From the NCBI GenBank assembly GCA_001873675.1, contig MNZP01000121.1, positions 1 through 20,312 of the forward strand: 20,312 bases of DNA. The letters are read 5' to 3'. Source of the stretch: Syntrophaceae bacterium CG2_30_49_12 (GTDB lineage: Bacteria; Desulfobacterota; Syntrophia; Syntrophales; CG2-30-49-12). The notes beneath the pieces are model-generated. The model worked only from the letters and a program-made list of their open reading frames with translations, had not been told where the DNA came from and did not search any database. The position numbers and the translations under genes are program-made. Positions 13,838 to 20,312 of this stretch are shown piece by piece (the stretch's first letter is position 1; each line of letters opens with the position of its first letter).

Positions 13838-15111
13838 CTTAACCCATCACCCGTACTCCTTACTAATCTCTCGGGCTTATAGACAGGCACGCCGATAGAA
13901 AATTTTGTTCCCTTTCCCAGGGAGGTATTCACCTCGATCTCCCCTTCATGTTCCCGAATAATACCATAGGAAATGGATAACCCCAGACCTGTGCCTTTAC
14001 CCGGGCTCTTTGTGGTGAAAAAGGGATCAAAGATCCTGAGAAAGGTATCATTAGGGATACCGGGACCATCATCCTCTATCTCGCCAATTACCATGGTATC
14101 TTTAACGAACGTTCGTATTGTAATCTGGCTTCCCTTCCCGGATTCTTCTATGACATCCACAGTATTATTGATAAGATTTAAAATGACCTGCTGCAACTGA
14201 TTCACATCCACTTTAACCGGTGGCAGCTCAGACATTAATTCAAGATTTACCTTTATCCCCTTATCCCTTAAGCCATATTTTCTTATCTCCAGAACGGCCT
14301 TCACAATATCGTTGAGGTTAGCGACAACCTTTTCCGGCACGGACTGACGGGAAAAGCTCAGCAGGTTCCTCACAATCTGACTCGACCTTCGGGCCTCATT
14401 CAGGATAATATCCACCGCCTCCCTGGCTTTTCCGGTAAACTGGTTGTCTTTCGCGAGGTATTCCGAACAACCGATGATACTGGTTAAAGGGTTGTTGATC
14501 TCGTGGGCTACGCCGGCGACAAGATGTCCCAATGAGGAGAGTTTCTCTGACTGCAAACGCGCCTGAAGCGCTTCGGATCGTAAACGATTCTTCTCGGTTA
14601 CGCCGCTGATTTTTAGCCGGGCAGAATAATTATCTTTTAGGAAAAGCTTTTGTAACGAATCAAGATGTTCGGTAAGTTCCTTTGCCTCAAAGGAGAGAAA
14701 AATCACCTGTCCGGTTTCATCGGTAAGAGGGTTTATACTTACACAAAAAGGCTCTGTCCCCCTGTCCTTCACATGGAAAAATGATTCCAGAGAGCTCTTC
14801 TTGCCGGTTAGGGCCCCTGTCAGGGCATCTTTAATACGTGTCCGTTCCTCCTTTGAATGCGTAAGCCATGGCAAATCATAGACTTTTTTAAAAATTACTT
14901 CTTCCCGGTTAAGACCGGTGCCCTGGAGGAAGGCGCTGTTACAGTTAATTATTACACCATGGGGATCACATTTTGCGACACAGGTTGTCAGGCTATCAAG
15001 CAATCCCACGGTCTGCCGCAACTCCATTTCCAGCCGGTTTCGCAATTTCCCCGGTTCTCTGGTTGTTTTTCCTCGAGGAGCCATTATCTGTTTGCCTTTA
15101 TCTTTTTCCAT
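13834..15111 (-). CDS. PAS-domain sensor histidine kinase
   Basis: This 425-residue kinase has a PAS domain (about 35-150), a HisKA domain with phospho-acceptor H203 in GVAHEINNPLTSIIG, and an ATPase domain with N-box QVILNLINNTVDVIEES (about 308-324), G1 DDGPGIP (347-353), F-box FDPFFTTK and G2 GKGTGLGLSIS (371-381). There is no membrane helix, so it is cytoplasmic and senses an internal cue, perhaps by a PAS-bound ligand. This HEINNP type is common among NtrB-like kinases paired with sigma-54 activators. ATG 15111 lacks a strong ribosome-binding site; M10 (15084) is an alternative. It is divergent from carB across 115 bp. Confidence 0.93.
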   Translation of the reverse strand: MEKDKGKQIMAPRGKTTREPGKLRNRLEMELRQTVGLLDSLTTCVAKCDPHGVIINCNSAFLQGTGLNREEVIFKKVYDLPWLTHSKEERTRIKDALTGALTGKKSSLESFFHVKDRGTEPFCVSINPLTDETGQVIFLSFEAKELTEHLDSLQKLFLKDNYSARLKISGVTEKNRLRSEALQARLQSEKLSSLGHLVAGVAHEINNPLTSIIGCSEYLAKDNQFTGKAREAVDIILNEARRSSQIVRNLLSFSRQSVPEKVVANLNDIVKAVLEIRKYGLRDKGIKVNLELMSELPPVKVDVNQLQQVILNLINNTVDVIEESGKGSQITIRTFVKDTMVIGEIEDDGPGIPNDTFLRIFDPFFTTKSPGKGTGLGLSISYGIIREHEGEIEVNTSLGKGTKFSIGVPVYKPERLVRSTGDGLR

Positions 15112-15226
15112 GTTAAAATAAAGTAACGGCTCAGGTGTTTAGGCTGAAGTGTCCTAACAGTCTTCTACCTTCAATGCTATCTACCTGATTAGTTACAAAT
15201 TGTCAAATTAAAGAGATGAGCAAGGT
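15112..15226. promoter_or_regulatory. Divergent promoter region between sensor kinase and carB
   Basis: These 115 bp must hold promoters for two divergent units. An imperfect inverted repeat, TGTTTAGG with TCCTAACA (about 15138-15161), lies in the left part. The right part next to carB is AT-rich. I could not pick a convincing -35/-10 pair or a pyrimidine/arginine operator. Confidence 0.35.
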
Positions 15227-18200
15227 ATGCCGAAGCGAAGCGATCTGGCAAAAATATTGATTATCGGGTCCGGCCCCATTATCATCAGCCAGGCCTGTGA
15301 ATTTGATTACTCCGGGACACAGGCATGTAAGGCGCTGAAAGAGGAAGGATATCAGGTTATCCTGATCAACTCTAATCCGGCAACGATCATGACGGATCCG
15401 GAAATGGCCGATCGGACCTACGTGGAACCGATCACGCCGGAAGCTGTGGCAAAAATCATTGCAAAGGAACGGCCCGATGCCCTCCTTCCCACGCTGGGGG
15501 GGCAGACGGGGTTGAACACGGCCGTAGCGGTGGCGGAAAGCGGTGTCCTGGAACGTTACGGCGTGGAAATGATCGGCGCCTCCCTCCCGGTAATTCATAA
15601 AGCGGAAGACCGTGGGAAATTCCGCCAGGCGATGGAACATATCGGGCTCAGGGTGCCACGCAGCGGCTTTGCGAAAAATATGGATGAGGTCTTTGAGGTT
15701 GCAGGCGTTATCGGCTTTCCCATCATCATCCGCCCCTCCTTTACCCTGGGGGGCACGGGGAGCGGCGTCGCCTATAACCGGGAAGAACTGGGAGAACTGG
15801 CCAAAAGCGGGCTGGATGCCAGTATGATCCATGAGATCATGCTGGAAGAATCAGTCCTCGGATGGAAGGAATATGAACTGGAGGTGATGCGGGACAGGGC
15901 GGATAATGTGGTGATTATCTGTTCCATAGAAAATTTTGATCCCATGGGCGTCCACACGGGAGAGTCCATTACGGTGGCGCCCGCTCAGACCCTGACCGAT
16001 ATGGAGTATCAGCGGATGCGCGATGCGGCCATTGCCATCATGCGGGAAATCGGCGTGGAGACGGGGGGATCAAATGTGCAGTTCGCCGTTCATCCCCAGA
16101 CCGGTAAGATGGTTGTCATCGAAATGAATCCCCGTGTCTCCCGCTCTTCGGCCCTCGCTTCCAAGGCGACCGGCTTTCCTATCGCCAAGATCGCCGCCAA
16201 ACTTGCGGTCGGCTATACCCTTGATGAGATTCCCAACGACATTACCAGGGAAACAATGGCCTCTTTTGAACCAACGATAGATTACTGCGTCGTTAAGATA
16301 CCCCGCTGGACATTTGAAAAGTTTCCCGAAACAGAAGATATATTGACCACCTCGATGAAATCGGTGGGAGAGACTATGGCCATCGGCCGTACATTCAAAG
16401 AAGCACTGCAGAAAGCTGTTCGCTCCCTGGAGATTGGCCGGTACGGTATTACGGAGGCGCTGCCGGAAGCTGTCCGTAATCCCCGGGAATTTTTAACTGC
16501 TAAACTGACAAAACCGAACTCTCTTCGTCTGTTCTATATTGCCGCCGCTTTTCATCACGGTATGGACATTGAGGAGATAGCTTGCCTGACACAAATTGAT
16601 CCCTGGTTTCTCTCTCATCTCAGGGAACTCGTCGAGGCAGAAAATATCCTGAAAATGACACCACCCTCTGGCGCACTGCTGAGGGAAGCAAAGGGGCTGG
16701 GTTTTTCCGACCATTATCTGGGGCAACTCTGGAAAATCCCGGAAGCGGAGGTCCGCCGCCGACGTTTTAACGAAGGCATCTTTCCCGTTTATAAGCTTGT
16801 TGACACCTGCGCCGCTGAATTTGAGGCCTATACGCCGTATTACTACTCTACTTATGAGGTTGAAAACGAGGCAAGACCCTCCTCGAAACCAAGGGTGGTT
16901 ATCCTGGGGGGAGGACCTAATCGTATCGGCCAGGGCATCGAATTTGACTACTGTTGCGTGCATGCCTCGTTCGCCCTCCGGGAGGAGGGATATGAAAGCA
17001 TCATGGTGAATTCCAACCCGGAGACGGTCAGCACTGACTACGATACGTCGGATAAACTCTTTTTTGAGCCGGTGACCCTGGAAGATGTCCTGCACATCAT
17101 AAAAACGGAAGACCCTTACGGGGTGATCGTCCAGTTCGGCGGCCAGACCCCCCTCAACCTCGCCAAGGGCCTGGAGGCAGAAGGGGTAAGAATTCTGGGA
17201 ACATCACCTGATGCAATTGACCGTGCCGAAGACCGCCAGCGGTTTCAGGATATCGTCCGATGTTTGAACCTCAACCAACCCGATAATGACACCGTGACGA
17301 ACGTGGATCAGGCGCTCCGAGCGGCGGAACGTATCGGTTACCCGGTTCTGGTCAGACCTTCTTACGTCCTCGGGGGACGATCTATGGAAATTGTATACGA
17401 CCCGGAAACCTTATGCCAGTTCATGGAAAGGGCACTTATCGTTTCTCCTGATCATCCCATCCTGATTGATAAATTTCTTGAAGATGCCATTGAGGTGGAC
17501 GTAGATGCGATCAGTGACGGCACAGACACCGTTATCGGCGGGATCATGGAGCATATCGAGGAAGCCGGCATCCATTCGGGAGACAGCGCCTGTGTCCTGC
17601 CGCCGACTACCTTTTCCCGGGAACTCCTCTCTACAATTGAACAACAGACAAAAATGATCGCCCGGGAATTAGGAGTTGTCGGTCTGATGAATATCCAGTA
17701 TGCCATCAAAGGGGGCGTGCTGTATATCCTGGAAGTCAACCCCCGCGCCTCCCGAACTGTCCCGTTTGTCAGCAAGGCGATCGGCGTGCCGCTTGCCAAG
17801 CTGGCGACAAAGGTGATGCTGGGACGTTCCTTAAAGGAACTGGGCTTTACAGAAACTATCTTACCGGGATATATTTCCGTGAAAGAGGCTGTCTTTCCCT
17901 TCAACCGCTTTCCCGACGTGGATATCCTCCTGGGGCCGGAAATGAAATCTACGGGCGAGGTGATGGGGATTGATCATTCGTTTGGGATGGCCTTTGCCAA
18001 ATCACAGATGGCCGCCGGTTTTCAGTTGCCCCTCGAGGGGGGCGTCTTTATCAGTGTGCACGATATCCATAAGGACAAAATCGTTCCTGTGGCCCGCGCC
18101 TTCCAAAACATGGGTTTTGCCATCATGGCCACCCGTGGCACGGCAGTCCATTTGGAAGCCCATGGCGTAAAAGCCGGGATGATATTCAAAGTCAGTGAAG

Positions 18201-18436
18201 GCCGTCCCCATGTTGTAGATCATATCAAAAATGGCGATATCCAACTCGTTATAAATACGAGCATGGGACGGCGGTCTTCTCTTGACGCTTATTACATCCG
18301 CCGGGGTGCACTTATTTATAACATTCTCTACACCACAACGATCGCCGGGGCAAGGGCCTTAAGTGAGGCAATCATGACCATGCGTGAGGAAAAGTGGCAG
18401 GTCTGTCCACTTCAGGATTACCATGCACAAAGGTAA
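15227..18436 (+). CDS. carB: Carbamoyl-phosphate synthase large subunit
   Basis: The 1069-residue protein has the normal length and order. The first ATP-grasp half (1 to about 400) starts MPKRSDLAKILIIGSGPIIISQACEFDYSG. An oligomerisation domain (about 400-550) follows, and a second ATP-grasp half (about 550-935) begins RVVILGGGPNRIGQGIEFDYC. The C-terminal methylglyoxal-synthase-like allosteric domain (about 936-1069) contains FAKSQMAAG and ends near NILYTTTIAGARA. It makes carbamoyl phosphate from bicarbonate, two ATP and glutamine-derived ammonia, for pyrimidine and arginine synthesis. The small subunit carA that supplies ammonia is not adjacent. A CAAGG motif lies just before ATG 15227. 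It faces away from the sensor kinase. Confidence 0.98.
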   Translation: MPKRSDLAKILIIGSGPIIISQACEFDYSGTQACKALKEEGYQVILINSNPATIMTDPEMADRTYVEPITPEAVAKIIAKERPDALLPTLGGQTGLNTAVAVAESGVLERYGVEMIGASLPVIHKAEDRGKFRQAMEHIGLRVPRSGFAKNMDEVFEVAGVIGFPIIIRPSFTLGGTGSGVAYNREELGELAKSGLDASMIHEIMLEESVLGWKEYELEVMRDRADNVVIICSIENFDPMGVHTGESITVAPAQTLTDMEYQRMRDAAIAIMREIGVETGGSNVQFAVHPQTGKMVVIEMNPRVSRSSALASKATGFPIAKIAAKLAVGYTLDEIPNDITRETMASFEPTIDYCVVKIPRWTFEKFPETEDILTTSMKSVGETMAIGRTFKEALQKAVRSLEIGRYGITEALPEAVRNPREFLTAKLTKPNSLRLFYIAAAFHHGMDIEEIACLTQIDPWFLSHLRELVEAENILKMTPPSGALLREAKGLGFSDHYLGQLWKIPEAEVRRRRFNEGIFPVYKLVDTCAAEFEAYTPYYYSTYEVENEARPSSKPRVVILGGGPNRIGQGIEFDYCCVHASFALREEGYESIMVNSNPETVSTDYDTSDKLFFEPVTLEDVLHIIKTEDPYGVIVQFGGQTPLNLAKGLEAEGVRILGTSPDAIDRAEDRQRFQDIVRCLNLNQPDNDTVTNVDQALRAAERIGYPVLVRPSYVLGGRSMEIVYDPETLCQFMERALIVSPDHPILIDKFLEDAIEVDVDAISDGTDTVIGGIMEHIEEAGIHSGDSACVLPPTTFSRELLSTIEQQTKMIARELGVVGLMNIQYAIKGGVLYILEVNPRASRTVPFVSKAIGVPLAKLATKVMLGRSLKELGFTETILPGYISVKEAVFPFNRFPDVDILLGPEMKSTGEVMGIDHSFGMAFAKSQMAAGFQLPLEGGVFISVHDIHKDKIVPVARAFQNMGFAIMATRGTAVHLEAHGVKAGMIFKVSEGRPHVVDHIKNGDIQLVINTSMGRRSSLDAYYIRRGALIYNILYTTTIAGARALSEAIMTMREEKWQVCPLQDYHAQR

Positions 18437-18438
18437 AA

Positions 18439-18600
18439 GGTTCAAGGTTCAAAGGTTCAAGGTTCAAGGTTCAAGGTTCAAGGTTCAAGGTTCAAGGTTG
18501 GTTGGCTTGTGTTCTTCATATTTCTTGAGATAGCCAGTAATAGGAATCCACAGTCTAACCGTGAACCGTGAACCGTGAACCCCGGAACTTTGAACCTGAA
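18439..18600. repeat. Heptamer tandem repeat with inverted partner
   Basis: Eight copies of GGTTCAA (starting at 18439, 18446, 18454, 18461, 18468, 18475, 18482 and 18489; one spacer has an extra A) are followed by a partial copy. About 60 bp later, three copies of AACCGTG (18557-18577) and a TTTGAACCTGAA stretch (18589-18600) carry the complementary or variant motif GGTTCAC/GGTTCAA on the other strand. The two arms can form a long, slipping hairpin in the 181-bp gap between carB and purF. Similar heptamer repeats occur between genes in many anaerobes, to my memory. Confidence 0.8.
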
Positions 18601-18617
18601 GGGATTAAAGGGGGATT

Positions 18618-20084
18618 GTGATTTTGTTTGAAGGTCATGAAGATAAGCCTCGCGAAGCTTGTGGGGTATTTGCCATTTATGGACATGAGGAGGCGGGGCG
18701 CGTTACATTTTTTGGTCTCTTTGCCCTCCAGCACAGGGGTCAGGAAAGCGCCGGCATTGCCACGGCCGATGGACATCAGGTGTGGGAACACAAGGGAATG
18801 GGGCTGGCCTCTGAGGTGTTTCATGAAGACATCCTATGCAAGCTGCCCGGTCACATGGCCATCGGACATGTCAGGTATTCGACAACAGGGTCTTCCGTCC
18901 TTTCCAATGCCCAACCCTTCCTGGTGCATCATGCCGATGAATATTACGCCCTGGCTCATAACGGTAATCTCATCAATGCTCAATCCCTGCGTACGGAACT
19001 GGAAGACCGCGGCTCTATCTTCCAGTCCACGATGGACAGTGAGGTGATTATCCACCTGATGGCGCCTTATTTAAAATACGGGATCGAGGAGGCCCTGACA
19101 AGAGCGCTTAGCCGGATCGAAGGCGCCTACAGTATCGTAATGCTGACCCGAGATAAAGTGATTGCCGCCCGTGACCCACATGGTTTTCGTCCCCTGTGTC
19201 TTGGAAGTCTTAATGGCGGCTGGGTGGTTGCCTCCGAAACCTGTGCCTTTGACCTGGTTGGCGCCAGATACCTGCGCGATGTAAAGCCTGGCGAGATAAT
19301 TATCATTGATCAGTCAGAATTGCACAGCATGACACCATTTCAAGAGGTCAAACCGGCCCATTGCATCTTTGAGCTGATCTATTTCGCCCGGCCTGACAGC
19401 CAGGTCTTTGGTGAAAATGTCTATCTCTGCCGGAAAAGACTCGGGCATTGTCTGGCCAGGGAATACCGACCGGATGTGGATATGGTCATGCCGTTTCCCG
19501 ATTCGGGCAACTATGCCGCCTTAGGTTATGCTGAGGAGAGCGGCATACCATTTGAGATGGGTATGATCCGCAACCATTATGTGGGACGTACATTTATTCA
19601 ACCAACCCAGCCGATGAGAGATTTCAGTGTCCGTGTCAAGTTAAATCCGGTGCGGCCTCTCATCATGGGAAAACGGGTTTTGATTGTAGAGGATTCCATT
19701 ATCAGGGGGACAACCAGCCGTAACCGGGTGAGGAATCTCCGGGAAAATGGCGTCAGGGAAGTCCATATGGTTGTAAGCTGTCCTCCCACGTGCCATCCCT
19801 GTCCTTACGGCATTGATTTTTCCTCCAAGGGCGAGCTGATCGCCGCGCGGGAAGGGGATGTAGCGACCGTTACCCGCTTCATCGGTCTCGATTCCCTCCA
19901 CTACCTGACGCTGGATGGTATGGTCGAGGCCACGGGGATGGACCCTTCAAGCTTCTGCCTGGCCTGCTACAATGGCAAGTATCCCCTACCCCCACCAGAG
20001 AACCTCGGAAAATTCTGTTTTGAAACGCCCTATGCACAGGAGGGCCACGCTCTGTCGTGGCCGTTGAAACTCGCTCTGTCGTGA
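18618..20084 (+). CDS. purF: Amidophosphoribosyltransferase
   Basis: The 488-residue enzyme catalyses the first step of purine synthesis, PRPP plus glutamine to phosphoribosylamine. C15 in the segment EACGVFAIYG is the Ntn nucleophile after a 14-residue propeptide. RYSTTGSS and AHNGNLIN are glutaminase motifs, and VLIVEDSIIRGTT (354-366) is the PRPP site. C249, C395, C447 and C450 match the ligands of the [4Fe-4S] cluster found in Bacillus-type enzymes, whose loss inactivates the protein in oxygen. The start is GTG 18618 after GGGGG at short spacing; TTG 18624 is an alternative. The C-terminal dozen residues come from a short duplicated DNA segment and are probably not conserved. Confidence 0.97.
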   Translation: MILFEGHEDKPREACGVFAIYGHEEAGRVTFFGLFALQHRGQESAGIATADGHQVWEHKGMGLASEVFHEDILCKLPGHMAIGHVRYSTTGSSVLSNAQPFLVHHADEYYALAHNGNLINAQSLRTELEDRGSIFQSTMDSEVIIHLMAPYLKYGIEEALTRALSRIEGAYSIVMLTRDKVIAARDPHGFRPLCLGSLNGGWVVASETCAFDLVGARYLRDVKPGEIIIIDQSELHSMTPFQEVKPAHCIFELIYFARPDSQVFGENVYLCRKRLGHCLAREYRPDVDMVMPFPDSGNYAALGYAEESGIPFEMGMIRNHYVGRTFIQPTQPMRDFSVRVKLNPVRPLIMGKRVLIVEDSIIRGTTSRNRVRNLRENGVREVHMVVSCPPTCHPCPYGIDFSSKGELIAAREGDVATVTRFIGLDSLHYLTLDGMVEATGMDPSSFCLACYNGKYPLPPPENLGKFCFETPYAQEGHALSWPLKLALS

Positions 20085-20093
20085 CCGTTAAAA
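20043..20093. repeat. Imperfect 22-bp direct repeat and hairpin at the purF 3' end
   Basis: A 22-bp unit beginning CGCTCTGTCGTG occurs at 20048-20069 and again at 20072-20093, differing at two G/A positions. The first copy also forms the hairpin GGCCACG-CTCTGT-CGTGGCC (20043-20049/20056-20062). The repeat spans the purF stop codon and encodes the repeating LALS/HALS tail. Confidence 0.6.
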
Positions 20094-20095
20094 AA

Positions 20096-20312
20096 GGGGC
20101 TCTTCGCTATTTCGTGTGGGTAATATTTGTTTCTAATATCGATACGTTATATAGTTACACGTCAATTTTAGAGCCAAAAACAGTAGGTTAATCTTTTAGT
20201 AACGTTCAAAAGTTGAGGCAAAATTTTAGTGCAGCATATTCACCGTAAGAGAATGATGACTGCAAATCTTCTATGGAGTTATCCACATCCGCGGACGCAG
20301 CTTAGGAATAGC
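20096..20312. mobile_element. Possible left end of an ISL3-family insertion sequence (partial)
   Basis: Just after purF, GGGGCTCTTCGC (20096-20107) resembles the GGCTCTTC-type terminal inverted repeats of ISL3-family elements, and the base composition drops to AT-rich. An ATG at 20253/20256 opens a frame to the window end (MMTANLLWSYPHP), but I do not recognise the protein. The transposase and the other end would lie beyond the window. Apart from this, the last 228 bp hold nothing I can identify. Confidence 0.3.

Noticed and set aside
15203..15832. 209-residue minus-strand frame opposite carB
   Set aside because: carB is unmistakable across its full length on the plus strand, and the antisense product shows no known motif.
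16493..17095. 200-residue minus-strand frame opposite carB
   Set aside because: Antisense shadow of the second ATP-grasp half of carB, with no family features.
18439..18600. Tandem repeats as a CRISPR array
   Set aside because: Units are 7 bp with no unique spacers and no cas genes; it is a simple heptamer repeat.

Overview
The window most likely comes from a bacterial chromosome, probably an anaerobic deltaproteobacterium (Desulfobacterota, Syntrophales-like). Four features suggest this: an F0-only ATP synthase operon with two different b-type subunits, an NfnAB-type flavin-based electron-bifurcating transhydrogenase, a PAS histidine kinase with a sigma-54 activator, and heptamer intergenic repeats. 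The taxonomy is inferred from gene content and protein similarity by memory, not from a database search.

Region 1 (1 to about 4,850) is an accessory block that I read as an integron gene-cassette array. All genes point the same way, and they are separated by attC-like recombination sites: the 3' end of one at 1-48, a complete one at 1300-1362, an unusually long one at 1852-1977, and a degenerate one at 2756-2842. The cassettes carry two VOC (glyoxalase-fold) genes with a truncated YdeI-like domain fused to the second, a RidA-like protein, and a PIN-toxin/antitoxin pair with the toxin gene first. Next comes a 635-residue DUF262-DUF1524 nuclease of the GmrSD/SspE type, probably anti-phage. No integrase is in the window; if there is one it should lie to the left.

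Region 2 (about 4,850-7,525) starts with a 330-bp transition holding a possible REP-like remnant. It continues with the membrane sector of the F-type ATP synthase: a small AtpI/AtpZ-like protein, a (atpB), c (atpE) and two b-type subunits. The F1 genes do not follow, so the ATP synthase is encoded in split operons.

Region 3 (7,563-10,224), on the minus strand, holds tRNA-Arg(ACG), then nfnA and nfnB. NfnAB couples NADH, NADPH and ferredoxin pools, and the ATP synthase sets the membrane ion gradient, so this neighbourhood is energy metabolism. Upstream of the tRNA is a 123-bp palindromic element.

Region 4 (10,225-15,111), also minus strand, reads as an operon: sensor kinase, sigma-54 response regulator, YraN (UPF0102), and a DUF255/YyaL-type thioredoxin-domain gene. 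The last is broken by an out-of-frame internal deletion.

Region 5 (15,227-20,312), plus strand, holds carB (carbamoyl-phosphate synthase large subunit) and purF (amidophosphoribosyltransferase). A heptamer-repeat inverted structure separates them. The window ends in AT-rich DNA that starts like an ISL3-family IS end.

The best candidates for something undescribed are the cassette array with its hairpin-loaded attC and nuclease next to core energy genes, the YdeI-VOC chimera, and the palindromic element by the tRNA. I see no single wholly new multi-gene system.
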